This document shows positions 52,585 to 60,639 of a stretch of 61,648 bases of DNA, piece after piece. The position numbers were made by a program, and so were the translations under genes. The stretch spans positions 1 to 61,648 of the forward strand of contig JBOIEQ010000004.1 of assembly GCA_050741255.1 (NCBI GenBank), in the 5' to 3' direction. The notes under the pieces are model-generated. The model was not told the DNA's origin, did not search any database, and saw nothing but the letters and a program-made list of their open reading frames with translations. The stretch's first letter is position 1, and the number at the start of each line of letters is the position of its first letter. This DNA is from CAZXNF01 sp050741255. GTDB lineage: Bacteria; Pseudomonadota; Gammaproteobacteria; Burkholderiales; SG8-41.

Positions 52585-52974
52585 TTAGACGCGCCGCTTC
52601 TTGGGCGGGCGGCAGCCGTTGTGCGGGATGGGCGTCACGTCGGCGATCTGGGTGATCTTGATGCCAAGCGCGTTCAGCGAGCGCATGGCGGATTCGCGGC
52701 CGGGTCCGGGCCCGCTGATGCGGACTTCCACGTTCTTCACGCCACACTCCTGCGCGATGCGCCCGGCTTTTTCGCCCGCCATCTGCGCGGCGAACGGGGT
52801 CGATTTGCGCGAACCCTTGAAGCCGGCGGCGCCAGAGGTCGACCACGACAGCGCGTTGCCCTGGCGATCGGTGATCGTGATGATCGTGTTGTTGAACGAG
52901 GCGTGGATGTGAACGATCCCGTCGGATACGTTCTTCTTGACCTTCTTCCGCACCCGCGTATTAGCTTTGGCCAT
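52585..52974 (-). CDS. rpsK: 30S ribosomal protein S11
   Basis: This 129-residue S11 (uS11) has the IHASFNNTIITITDRQGNAL motif, GPGPGRESAMRSL, and ends CRPPKKRRV, all invariant features. S11 shapes the mRNA exit region on the 30S platform. It lies between rpsM and rpsD in standard order. Confidence 0.98.
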   Translation of the reverse strand: MAKANTRVRKKVKKNVSDGIVHIHASFNNTIITITDRQGNALSWSTSGAAGFKGSRKSTPFAAQMAGEKAGRIAQECGVKNVEVRISGPGPGRESAMRSLNALGIKITQIADVTPIPHNGCRPPKKRRV

Positions 52975-53021
52975 GGCCGTAATCCTTGTGCGCTGACTGC
53001 TGCTGAATCGTTAAATCGCGA

Positions 53022-53399
53022 TCAGGCCGACGTCGGCTTGATGATCTTCACTGCTGCCTTGCGCGGCCCCTTGCGCGTGCGCGCATTGGTGCGCGTGCGC
53101 TGCCCGCGGGCGGGCAACCCGCGGCGATGGCGCGTGCCACGGTAGGTACCGAGGTCCATCAGGCGCTTGATGCTCATCGACACTTCGCGACGCAGATCGC
53201 CCTCGGTCGTGAGCTTGCCGACGTGCTCGCGCAGCTTGTCCACCTGCGCGTCGGTCAGGTCCTTGATCTTGGCGTTCACCTTGACGCCTGCCGCGGTGCA
53301 GATCGCCCGCGCGCTCGAACGGCCGATGCCGTAGATCGCCGTCAGCGCGATTTCCGCGTGCTGATGGTTTGCAATATTGACGCCGCCGATACGTGCCAT
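53022..53399 (-). CDS. rpsM: 30S ribosomal protein S13
   Basis: This 125-residue S13 (uS13) starts MARIGGVNIANHQHAEIALTAIYGIG and carries the basic C-terminal tail RHRRGLPARGQRTRTNARTRKG that contacts tRNAs and bridges to the 50S. It is the first gene of the alpha segment after rpmJ. The 98 bp upstream shows no clear promoter. Confidence 0.98.
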   Translation of the reverse strand: MARIGGVNIANHQHAEIALTAIYGIGRSSARAICTAAGVKVNAKIKDLTDAQVDKLREHVGKLTTEGDLRREVSMSIKRLMDLGTYRGTRHRRGLPARGQRTRTNARTRKGPRKAAVKIIKPTSA

Positions 53400-53497
53400 G
53401 CGTTAGTCCTTTGTGCCGTGTCCGCAGCCCCGCTGCGGAAAAAAGCCGACGATTATAACCCGTTCATTCGCCAAAGAAAACCCGGAAAACCGGCCAC

Positions 53498-53611
53498 TCA
53501 GCCCTGGCGCTGCTTGTGGCGCGGATCCTTGCAGATGACCCGGACCACGCCCTTGCGGCGGATGATCTTGCAGTTGCGGCAAATCCGTTTGACCGATGCC
53601 AGTACTTTCAT
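53498..53611 (-). CDS. rpmJ: 50S ribosomal protein L36
   Basis: This is a 37-residue L36 (bL36) reading MKVLASVKRICRNCKIIRR and ending KDPRHKQRQG. It has the zinc-type C-x2-C...C...H ligands (CRNC, ICKDPRH), so it is the zinc-binding form. It lies 27 bp downstream of infA, the usual place at the end of the spc operon. Confidence 0.96.
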   Translation of the reverse strand: MKVLASVKRICRNCKIIRRKGVVRVICKDPRHKQRQG

Positions 53612-53638
53612 GCTCGCCCTCTTCTCAGTTCGTCCGGC

Positions 53639-53857
53639 TTACTTCGCCCGGAATACGATGCGCCCGCGCGTCAGGTCGTAGGGCGTAAGGTCCACGGTGA
53701 CCTTGTCGCCCGGGAGGATGCGGATGTAGTGCATCCGCATCTTTCCGGAAATGTGTCCGAGCACGACGTGGCCATTTTCCAGCTTCACGCGGAAGGTCGC
53801 GTTCGGCAGGTTTTCCACGATCTCGCCCTGCATCTGTATCGTTTCTTCTTTCGACAT
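53639..53857 (-). CDS. infA: translation initiation factor IF-1
   Basis: This 72-residue OB-fold protein, MSKEETIQMQGEIVENLPNA, ends DLTRGRIVFRAK. IF-1 blocks the ribosomal A site during initiation. Its position between secY and rpmJ in the spc operon is typical of betaproteobacteria; in E. coli infA lies elsewhere. Confidence 0.98.
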   Translation of the reverse strand: MSKEETIQMQGEIVENLPNATFRVKLENGHVVLGHISGKMRMHYIRILPGDKVTVDLTPYDLTRGRIVFRAK

Positions 53858-53876
53858 CGTGTCCGTCTGCGTCCGT

Positions 53877-55202
53877 CTAGCGCGTGGGAAACACGCCGCC
53901 TTTGAAATTCGCTTTCTTCAGCAGGCTTTCGTACTGGTGCGACATCATGTACGCCTGCACCTGCGACATGAAATCCATGGTCACCACCACGATGATCAGC
54001 AGGCTGGTGCCGCCGAAGTAGAACGGCACGCTTTTCCAGACGATCAGGGCCTCCGGCAGCAGACAGACGAGCGTCACGTAAATCGCGCCGGCCAGCGTCA
54101 GGCGCATGGTGATCTTCTCGATGTACTTCGCCGTCTGATCGCCCGGACGTATGCCGGGCACGAAGGCTCCGCTCTTCTTCAGGTTGTCCGCGGTTTCCTT
54201 CGGGTTGAACACGAGCGCGGTGTAGAAGAAGCAGAAGAAAATGATCGCGGCGGCGTACAGAAACACGTAGACGGGCTCGCCAGGATGCAGGGTGGAGGCG
54301 ATGTTGCGCAGCCAGGCCATGTTGTCGCTGGTGCCGAACCAGCCGCCCAGCGTCGCCGGGAACAGGATGATCGACGAGGCGAAGATCGGCGGAATCACGC
54401 CCGCCATGTTGAGCTTGAGCGGGAGGTGGGAGGCTTGGCCACCGTAGATTTTGCGTCCGACCTGGCGCTTGGCGTAATTGACCAGGATCTTGCGCTGGCC
54501 TTTCTCGACGAACACCACGAAGGCCGTCACACCGACAATCAGCGCGAACAGCAGGAGCACGAACGGGATGGAAAAGCGGCCCTCCCGCTGAAGCGCGAGG
54601 GTGCCCGCGACAGCGCTGGGCAGGCCCGCCGCGATGCCGGCGAAGATGATGAGCGAAATACCGTTGCCGACGCCGCGCTCGGTGATCTGCTCGCCCAGCC
54701 ACATGAGGAACATGGTGCCGGTCACCAGCGTCGACATGGTCACCAGGCGAAACATGAGGCCCGGTTCGATGACGAGCCCTTTCTGCGACTCGAGCGCGAT
54801 GGCAATGCCCATGCCCTGGAAGATCGCGAGCGCGAGAGTGCCGTAGCGCGTGTACTGCGTGATCTTGCGGCGGCCCGCTTCGCCTTCCTTCTTCATCGCC
54901 TCCAGTGTCGGCGACACCACGCTCATCAACTGCATGATGATCGACGCGGAAATGTAGGGCATGATGCCCAGCGCGAAAATCGTGAAGCGCGACAGCGCGC
55001 CACCCGAGAACATGTTGAACATGTCGAGGATGCCGCCCTGCTGCGACTTGAACAGGTCGGCCAGCACCACCGGATCGATCCCCGGTACCGGAATGTGCGC
55101 GCCGATGCGATAGACGATCAGCGCGCCCAGCAGGAACAGCAGGCGACGCTTCAGGTCGCCCATCTTCCCGCCCAGACTCATCAATGATTCGTTGGTCGCC
55201 AC
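53877..55202 (-). CDS. secY: protein translocase subunit SecY
   Basis: SecY is the ten-helix channel of the Sec translocon. The 441-residue protein shows the plug/TM2 region QQGGILDMFNMFSGGALSRFTIFALGIMPYISASIIMQL, the GTMFLMWLGEQITERGVGNG loop and GQASHLPLKLNMAGVIPPIFASS. It follows rplO by 34 bp in the spc operon. Confidence 0.98.
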   Translation of the reverse strand: MATNESLMSLGGKMGDLKRRLLFLLGALIVYRIGAHIPVPGIDPVVLADLFKSQQGGILDMFNMFSGGALSRFTIFALGIMPYISASIIMQLMSVVSPTLEAMKKEGEAGRRKITQYTRYGTLALAIFQGMGIAIALESQKGLVIEPGLMFRLVTMSTLVTGTMFLMWLGEQITERGVGNGISLIIFAGIAAGLPSAVAGTLALQREGRFSIPFVLLLFALIVGVTAFVVFVEKGQRKILVNYAKRQVGRKIYGGQASHLPLKLNMAGVIPPIFASSIILFPATLGGWFGTSDNMAWLRNIASTLHPGEPVYVFLYAAAIIFFCFFYTALVFNPKETADNLKKSGAFVPGIRPGDQTAKYIEKITMRLTLAGAIYVTLVCLLPEALIVWKSVPFYFGGTSLLIIVVVTMDFMSQVQAYMMSHQYESLLKKANFKGGVFPTR

Positions 55203-55236
55203 CGTCGCTCGCCGTTCAGTCCAGTCCGTTCAGACG

Positions 55237-55740
55237 CTATTTCGCCGCGGCGGCGGTTTCCGCCTTGGCTTTCTTGGGCAGCTTGGCCGGGGGCGTCGTT
55301 TTCTCGATCTCCACCACGTTGCCGCCCGCCTTCTCGATCGCCGCGCGCGCGCCCTTGGACACCCGCACGCCGTTCAGCGTGAGCTTGCGCTTGAGTTCGC
55401 CGGCCAGGATCACCTTGGCGACGAGCACGCTGACACCGACGACACCTTCGTCCTTCAGCGCCTTCAAATCGACCGTCGTCGCCTTCATGCGCTCGAGATC
55501 CGACAGCCGCACTTCAACAGTGGTGTCGCGCATCGGTGAAACGAAGCCGCGCTTGGGCAGGCGGCGGTGCAGCGGCATCTGGCCGCCCTCGAAGCCGACC
55601 TTGTGATAACCGCCTGCGCGGGCCTTCTGGCCTTTATGGCCGCGCCCGGCCGTCTTGCCCAGGCCACTGCCGATGCCGCGTCCAACACGTCGCTTTTGAT
55701 GTTTCGAACCGGCGCCCGGTTTCAGGGTATTCAAACGCAT
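55237..55740 (-). CDS. rplO: 50S ribosomal protein L15
   Basis: This 167-residue L15 (uL15) starts MRLNTLKPGAGSKHQKRRVGRGIGSG with GHKGQKARAGGYHKVGFEGGQMPLHRRLPKRGF. It has an Ala/Lys-rich C-terminal tail beyond the E. coli length. It lies between rpmD and secY, with one base between rpmD's stop and its start. Confidence 0.98.
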   Translation of the reverse strand: MRLNTLKPGAGSKHQKRRVGRGIGSGLGKTAGRGHKGQKARAGGYHKVGFEGGQMPLHRRLPKRGFVSPMRDTTVEVRLSDLERMKATTVDLKALKDEGVVGVSVLVAKVILAGELKRKLTLNGVRVSKGARAAIEKAGGNVVEIEKTTPPAKLPKKAKAETAAAAK

Positions 55741-55741
55741 G

Positions 55742-55930
55742 TCAGCCCTCGCACTTCACGAGATAGGAAACCTGGTTGATCATGCCGCGCACCGACGGCG
55801 TGTCTTCCAGCTCCGCCGTGCTGTTGACACGGGTCAGACCGAGACCGCGCACGGTCGCGCGGTGCGGCCGGTTGGTGCCGATCAGGCTTTTCACCAGCGT
55901 GACGCGGAGTTTCTTTTTCGTTTCGGCCAT
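55742..55930 (-). CDS. rpmD: 50S ribosomal protein L30
   Basis: This 62-residue L30 (uL30), MAETKKKLRVTLVKSLIG, has the conserved RATVRGLGL and MINQVSYLVKCEG ending. The ATG at 55930 is the only family-consistent start; the open frame beyond it belongs to rpsE's region. It sits between rpsE and rplO. Confidence 0.97.
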   Translation of the reverse strand: MAETKKKLRVTLVKSLIGTNRPHRATVRGLGLTRVNSTAELEDTPSVRGMINQVSYLVKCEG

Positions 55931-55941
55931 GGCGCTGTCCT

Positions 55942-56472
55942 TTACTGGCCCGTGACGTCGGCGACCGTCTTGCCGCGCTTGGCGGCAATTTCGGCCGGCG
56001 TGCGCATGGCCTTCAACCCGTGCAGGGTCGCGCGCACCACGTTGTAGGGATTGGTCGAGCCGAGGCATTTGGCGAGCACGTTGGTCACGCCCATCACCTC
56101 GAACACCGCGCGCATCGGGCCGCCGGCGATGATGCCGGTGCCGTCGGAAGCCGGCTGCATGTAGACCCTGGAGCCGCCGTGACGGCCCATGACGACGTGC
56201 TGCAGGGTGCCGTTTTTCAGCGATATCTTGGTCAGGTTGCGGCGCGCTTCGTCCATCGCCTTCTGCACGGCGACCGGCACTTCGCGGGCCTTGCCCTTGC
56301 CCATGCCGATGCCACCGTCGCCGTCGCCCACCACGGTCAGGGCCGCGAAACCGAGCACGCGACCGCCTTTCACGACCTTGGTCACGCGGTTGATCGCGAT
56401 CATTTTCTCGCGCAGGCCGTCGGAACGTTCGTCGTTCCCGGTCTGCATCTTGTTTGCCTGGAGTTTCGCCAT
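55942..56472 (-). CDS. rpsE: 30S ribosomal protein S5
   Basis: This 176-residue S5 (uS5) has the N-terminal double-stranded-RNA-binding domain (EKMIAINRVTKVVKGGRVLGFAALTVVGDG, GMGKGKAREVPVAVQKAM) and the C-terminal domain ending VADVTGQ. S5 acts in decoding fidelity. Standard place between rplR and rpmD. Confidence 0.98.
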   Translation of the reverse strand: MAKLQANKMQTGNDERSDGLREKMIAINRVTKVVKGGRVLGFAALTVVGDGDGGIGMGKGKAREVPVAVQKAMDEARRNLTKISLKNGTLQHVVMGRHGGSRVYMQPASDGTGIIAGGPMRAVFEVMGVTNVLAKCLGSTNPYNVVRATLHGLKAMRTPAEIAAKRGKTVADVTGQ

Positions 56473-56484
56473 GACGGGCTCCGC

Positions 56485-56841
56485 TTAGAACTTCAAACCG
56501 TGTTCGCGCGCGGCTTCCGCCAGCGCCTTGACCCGGCCGTGATACCGATACCCCGAACGATCGAAGGCCACTGCCTCGATGCCGAGCTGTTTTGCCTTTT
56601 CCGCGATCCGCTTGCCGACCGCGGCGGCGGCGGCGGCATTGCCGCCCACCTTCACGGTCTTGCGCACCTCGGCTTCGAGCGTCGAGGCCGAAGTCAGCAC
56701 TTTCGCGCCCGCGGCGTCGATCACTTGCGCGTAGATATGGCCGTTCGTGCGGTGCACAGTCAGGCGCGCAACCCGCAATTCGCGGATCTTGAGTCTGACC
56801 TGCCGCGCGCGGCGCAGCCGTGATTCGTTTTTGACAGTCAT
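56485..56841 (-). CDS. rplR: 50S ribosomal protein L18
   Basis: This 118-residue L18 (uL18) binds 5S rRNA. It starts MTVKNESRLRRARQVRLKIRE and ends FDRSGYRYHGRVKALAEAAREHGLKF. The ATG at 56841 is preferred over one at 56847 because GGGG is correctly spaced from it. It lies between rplF and rpsE. Confidence 0.97.
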   Translation of the reverse strand: MTVKNESRLRRARQVRLKIRELRVARLTVHRTNGHIYAQVIDAAGAKVLTSASTLEAEVRKTVKVGGNAAAAAAVGKRIAEKAKQLGIEAVAFDRSGYRYHGRVKALAEAAREHGLKF

Positions 56842-56853
56842 GGGCATCCCCGC

Positions 56854-57387
56854 TTACTTTTTCTTGGTTTCCTTGAGCACGATCTGCTCGCCGGAATAGC
56901 GCACGCCTTTGCCTTTATATGGCTCCGGCGGACGGTAGGCGCGCACCTCGGCGGCCACCTGGCCGACGACCTGGCGATCCGAACCCTTGAGTACGATCTC
57001 GGTCTGGCTCGGCGTCTCGACCTTCACGCCCTTGGGCATCTGGTGCACCACGGGGTGCGAGAAACCGAGCGTGAGATTCAATTTGTCGCCCTGCGCCTGC
57101 GCGCGATAGCCGACGCCGACCAGCGTCAGCCGGCGTTCGAAGCCCTTGGTCACACCCTGCATCATGTTGGCCACCAGCGCGCGCGCGGTGCCTGACATGG
57201 CATTGGCTGCATTCGACTCCTCGGTCGCCAACACGTTGAGGTTGTCGTCCTTTTTTTCGATCTTGATCTTGGACGACAGCGGCTGCGTGAGCGTACCGAG
57301 CGGTCCTTTGATCGCGATCTGGCCGGCCGTGAGCGTCACTTCGACACCTTTCGGAACGGCTACTGGTAGGTTTCCGATGCGAGACAT
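56854..57387 (-). CDS. rplF: 50S ribosomal protein L6
   Basis: This 177-residue L6 (uL6), MSRIGNLPVAVPKGVEV, has two repeated domains and the C-terminal RPPEPYKGKGVRYSGE motif that contacts the sarcin-ricin region. Standard place between rpsH and rplR. Confidence 0.98.
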   Translation of the reverse strand: MSRIGNLPVAVPKGVEVTLTAGQIAIKGPLGTLTQPLSSKIKIEKKDDNLNVLATEESNAANAMSGTARALVANMMQGVTKGFERRLTLVGVGYRAQAQGDKLNLTLGFSHPVVHQMPKGVKVETPSQTEIVLKGSDRQVVGQVAAEVRAYRPPEPYKGKGVRYSGEQIVLKETKKK

Positions 57388-57406
57388 GTTCAGTTCCCCT
57401 GCTTTG

Positions 57407-57802
57407 CTAGGCTACGAGGCACAGGACTTCGCCGCCCACACCCAGGCCGCGGGCCTTGCGATCGGTCATCACGCCCCGGGAGGTGGACACGATGGCCACG
57501 CCCAAGCCGTTCATGACCTTCGGGATCTCGTCCGAACCCTTGTAGATGCGCAGCCCGGGACGGCTCACCCGCTCCAGCTTCTCGATGACCGGACGCCCGG
57601 CGTAATACTTGAGACTGATGGCGAGTTCGAGCTTGCCGGCGTTGTCGCGCACGGCAAAGTCGTCGATGTAGCCCTCGTCCTTCAACACCTGCGCGATCGA
57701 CGCCTTGACCTTGGAGGCCGGCATCGTCACTGCGGTTCTTTCCGACATCTGCGCGTTGCGAATGCGCGTCAGCATGTCGGCGATCGGATCACTCATGCTC
57801 AT
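57407..57802 (-). CDS. rpsH: 30S ribosomal protein S8
   Basis: This 131-residue S8 (uS8), MSMSDPIADMLTRIRNAQ, has the C-terminal STSRGVMTDRKAR signature ending GEVLCLVA. S8 binds 16S rRNA helix 21 and in E. coli represses the spc operon. The MSM start follows the E. coli pattern. Confidence 0.98.
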   Translation of the reverse strand: MSMSDPIADMLTRIRNAQMSERTAVTMPASKVKASIAQVLKDEGYIDDFAVRDNAGKLELAISLKYYAGRPVIEKLERVSRPGLRIYKGSDEIPKVMNGLGVAIVSTSRGVMTDRKARGLGVGGEVLCLVA

Positions 57803-57818
57803 GCGGTTCTCCTAGCGC

Positions 57819-58124
57819 CTACCAGCTGGCCTTGATGATGCCCGGGATCTCGCCGCGCATCGCGATCTCGCGGATCTTGGCGCGCGCGAGACCGAACTTG
57901 CGGAAGGTTCCGCGGGGCCGCCCGGTCAGCGCGCAACGGTTGCGCAACCGCACCGGCGACGCATCGCGCGGCAGCTTCTGCAGTTTCTGGCGCGCTTCGT
58001 AGCGGTCTTCCTGGGCGAGTTTCTGGTTGTTGACGATCGCAAGAAGCTCTTTGCGCTTGGCGGCGTACTTCTTCACCGTAGCACGGCGCTTTTCGTCACG
58101 ATTAGTCAGGGCAAGCTTGGCCAT
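57819..58124 (-). CDS. rpsN: 30S ribosomal protein S14
   Basis: This 101-residue S14 (uS14) of the long, zinc-free type ends RPRGTFRKFGLARAKIREIAMRGEIPGIIKASW, and CALTGRPRG lacks the CxxC zinc pair. It lies 5 bp after rplE. Confidence 0.98.
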   Translation of the reverse strand: MAKLALTNRDEKRRATVKKYAAKRKELLAIVNNQKLAQEDRYEARQKLQKLPRDASPVRLRNRCALTGRPRGTFRKFGLARAKIREIAMRGEIPGIIKASW

Positions 58125-58129
58125 GGGGG

Positions 58130-58669
58130 CTAATTCCTGAACGGGAATTTGAAGGCCGCGAGCAACGCACGGGCTTCAGCGTCGCTCTTGGCGTTGGTGG
58201 TGATAGTGATGTTCATGCCGCGCAATGCGTCGATCTTGTCGTACTCGATCTCGGGGAAAATAATCTGTTCCTTCACCCCGAAATTGAAATTGCCGCGGCC
58301 GTCGAACGACTTGCCTGAAATCCCGCGGAAGTCACGGATGCGCGGGATGGCGATCGTGACCAGGCGGTCGAGAAACTCGTACATCCGCAGGCCGCGCAAC
58401 GTCACCTTGCAGCCGATCGGCATGCCCTCGCGCAGCTTGAACGAGGCATTGGCCTTGCGCGACTTGGTCACCAGCGGCTTCTGCCCGGCGATCTTCTGCA
58501 TGTCGGCCACGGCGTTGTCCATGACTTTTTTGTCGGCAACCGCCTCGCCTACGCCCATGTTGAGCGTGATCTTCTCGATCCGCGGCACCTGGAGGAGCGA
58601 CTGGTAGCCGAACTCCTTCATCAGGTTCTTGACCACGTTGTCGCGGTAATGTGTTTGCATGCGCGCCAT
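58130..58669 (-). CDS. rplE: 50S ribosomal protein L5
   Basis: This 179-residue L5 (uL5) binds 5S rRNA and P-site tRNA. It shows IEKITLNMGVGEAV, KPLVTKSRKANASFKLREGMPIGCKVTLRG and a FPEIEYDKID motif. The ATG at 58669 (MARMQTHYRD) is the conserved start; the 38-codon open frame beyond it is not. Confidence 0.98.
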   Translation of the reverse strand: MARMQTHYRDNVVKNLMKEFGYQSLLQVPRIEKITLNMGVGEAVADKKVMDNAVADMQKIAGQKPLVTKSRKANASFKLREGMPIGCKVTLRGLRMYEFLDRLVTIAIPRIRDFRGISGKSFDGRGNFNFGVKEQIIFPEIEYDKIDALRGMNITITTNAKSDAEARALLAAFKFPFRN

Positions 58670-58718
58670 GATTGGGCCCTTGTTTCTTCCTTTGTCTTTT
58701 CTGTTGCCCGCGCCGCGA

Positions 58719-59036
58719 TCAGGCGCTGAGCACTTCGCCGTTTGACTTGTAGAAACGGACGCGCTTGCCGTCCTCGAGCACACGCACGCCCAGACGATCA
58801 GCCTTCTTCGTCTGCGGATTGAAAATCGCGATGTTCGAGACGTGCAGCGGCATTTCCTGGTCGACGATGCCGCCGGTGAGGCCTTTGGCGGGATTGGGGC
58901 GCTGGTGCTTCTTCACCTTGTTCGCGCCCTCCACCACCACATGCTCGGCGTCCACGATCCGCAGCACGGTGCCGCGCTTGCCCTTGTCCCTGCCGGTGGT
59001 GACGACGACGTCGTCGCCTTTGCGTATTTTGCGCAT
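58719..59036 (-). CDS. rplX: 50S ribosomal protein L24
   Basis: This 105-residue L24 (uL24), MRKIRKGDDVVVTTGRDKGKRGTV, carries a KOW motif and initiates large-subunit assembly. It lies 10 bp after rplN. Confidence 0.98.
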   Translation of the reverse strand: MRKIRKGDDVVVTTGRDKGKRGTVLRIVDAEHVVVEGANKVKKHQRPNPAKGLTGGIVDQEMPLHVSNIAIFNPQTKKADRLGVRVLEDGKRVRFYKSNGEVLSA

Positions 59037-59046
59037 GCTTGGCTCC

Positions 59047-59415
59047 TTACAGCACTTCCGGTGCGAGCGACACGATCTTCATGAAACGCTCGGTGCGCAG
59101 CTCGCGCGTCACCGGTCCGAAGATGCGGGTGCCGATCGGTTCCAGCTTCGGGTTGAGCAGCACCGCGGCGTTGGTGTCGAACTTGATCATCGAGCCGTCG
59201 GCCCGACGCACGCCTTTGGCAGTGCGCACGACGACCGCGCTGTAGATCTCGCCCTTCTTGACGCGCCCGCGGGGCGCAGCGTCCTTGACGCTGACCTTGA
59301 TCACGTCGCCGATGCCGGCGTAGCGCCGCTTCGAGCCGCCCAGCACCTTGATGCACATGACGGCACGCGCACCGGTGTTGTCGGCGACTTCGAGGATCGA
59401 CTGCATCTGAATCAT
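59047..59415 (-). CDS. rplN: 50S ribosomal protein L14
   Basis: This 122-residue L14 (uL14), MIQMQSILEVADNTGARAVMCIKVLGG, ends ERFMKIVSLAPEVL. It is the first gene of the spc segment. Unlike its closely packed neighbours it is separated from rpsQ by 313 bp. Confidence 0.98.
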   Translation of the reverse strand: MIQMQSILEVADNTGARAVMCIKVLGGSKRRYAGIGDVIKVSVKDAAPRGRVKKGEIYSAVVVRTAKGVRRADGSMIKFDTNAAVLLNPKLEPIGTRIFGPVTRELRTERFMKIVSLAPEVL

Positions 59416-59728
59416 GTGTGCACTCGCGCAAAATAAATACGTCCCGGCGCCGACACAACGACGGCACCGTTACTGCTTGTTCATGTCCTGCGGTTGACCT
59501 GCTCTTCCAACTTGTCCGCGCCACCCCTGAAATGCACGGTATGCATTCATGGGCTTGACTGCCGGCGCGACCAGTATTGGAACCCGTCCGGGTAGAAATA
59601 CCGACTGCAACTTAAACTCAAAAACTTCAACTACTTGGCGCAGGCCGGAGCGCTTCACGGCCGAGCGAAATTAAGCCTTGTATTCTAACCGGAAATTCTC
59701 CGAAAAGGAAGTCCGGCCAGGCGTCCGT
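59416..59728 (-). other. 313-bp spacer between rpsQ and rplN, possible spc promoter region
   Basis: This is the only gene gap over 300 bp in the window. It is AT-richer than the flanking genes. On the minus strand TAGAAT, just downstream of rpsQ (about 59680-59686), is a good -10, though I see no convincing -35. A 62-codon GTG-started frame (59470-59658) ending QDMNKQ has no ribosome binding site and no family I recognise. The most likely content is a leader and promoter for the spc operon. Confidence 0.4.
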
Positions 59729-60028
59729 TCAGACCGTTCGGGCCTTTTCCAGTAGCGCGGTGACCCGCCATGTCTTGGTCCGCGAGAGGGGGCGGCATTC
59801 CTGGATCGTGACAAGGTCGCCGATGTGGAATTCGCCCTTCTCGTCGTGCGCGTGGTACTTGCGCGAACGGGTGATCACCTTGCCGTACAGGGGATGGGTC
59901 ACCCGCCGTTCGACCATCACGGTGACGGTTTTCGTCATCTTGTCCGACACGACGCGCCCCGTCAGGGTGCGCGGATTGCTCTTGGCTTCGGCCGTCGCCG
60001 GCGCCGTCGTTGCAGTGGTTTCGCTCAT
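59729..60028 (-). CDS. rpsQ: 30S ribosomal protein S17
   Basis: This 99-residue S17 (uS17) has a Thr/Ala-rich N-terminal extension before the conserved RTLTGRVVSDKMTKTVTV core, followed by YGKVITRSRKYHAHDE. Its start overlaps the rpmC stop by 4 bp. It is the last gene of the S10 segment. Confidence 0.97.
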   Translation of the reverse strand: MSETTATTAPATAEAKSNPRTLTGRVVSDKMTKTVTVMVERRVTHPLYGKVITRSRKYHAHDEKGEFHIGDLVTIQECRPLSRTKTWRVTALLEKARTV

Positions 60029-60219
60029 GCCTGCCGCACCCTCTCACGGATCACCGTGCGCACGCGGGCGATGTCCCGCCGCACCTTGCGCAACTGGCTG
60101 TTGTTGGACAGCTGCTGGGTCGCCTGCTGCATGCGCAGGCTGAACTGCGCTTTCAGCAGTTCTTCCAGTTCCTGACGGAGCTCGGCTTCCTGCTTGCCCC
60201 GCAATTCGATCGCTTTCAC
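60025..60219 (-). CDS. rpmC: 50S ribosomal protein L29
   Basis: This 64-residue L29 (uL29), MKAIELRGKQEAELRQELEELL, forms two helices near the peptide exit, with LRKVRRDIARVRTVI near the end. It overlaps rpsQ by 4 bp and follows rplP by 3 bp. Confidence 0.97.
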   Translation of the reverse strand: MKAIELRGKQEAELRQELEELLKAQFSLRMQQATQQLSNNSQLRKVRRDIARVRTVIRERVRQA

Positions 60220-60222
60220 GGT

Positions 60223-60639
60223 TTACCCTCCCACATGACGCTGCACGAACGTCGTCAGCAGCGGCAGTTTGGCCGCGGCGAGACGAAAGGCCTGGCGCGC
60301 CGTCACTTCGTCCACGCCGTCCATTTCGTACAGCACCGCGCCCGGCTTGATTTCCGCAACCCAGTATTCCGGGTTGCCCTTGCCCCCGCCCATGCGAACC
60401 TCGGCCGGTTTCTGCGAGATCGGCTTGTCGGGGAAAATGCGGATCCAGATGCGCCCGCCGCGCTTGATGTGGCGCGTCATGGCCCGCCGCGCAGCCTCGA
60501 TCTGGCGCGCGGTCAGGCGGCCGCGGACGATGGCCTTCAGGCCGTATTCGCCGAAGCTCACCTTGGCCCCGCGGGTCGCAACGCCCTTGTTGCGGCCCTT
60601 CTGTTCCTTGCGGTACTTCCTTCTAGCTGGCTGCAGCAT
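60223..60639 (-). CDS. rplP: 50S ribosomal protein L16
   Basis: This 138-residue L16 (uL16), MLQPARRKYRKEQKGRNKG, has GGRIWIRIFPDKPISQKPAEVRMGGGKG, the tRNA-binding region. Its first 17 bases overlap the end of rpsC. Confidence 0.98.
   Translation of the reverse strand: MLQPARRKYRKEQKGRNKGVATRGAKVSFGEYGLKAIVRGRLTARQIEAARRAMTRHIKRGGRIWIRIFPDKPISQKPAEVRMGGGKGNPEYWVAEIKPGAVLYEMDGVDEVTARQAFRLAAAKLPLLTTFVQRHVGG

Noticed and set aside
59470..59658. 62-codon frame between rpsQ and rplN as a gene
   Set aside because: It has a GTG start, no ribosome binding site and no recognisable family; treated as part of a leader region.
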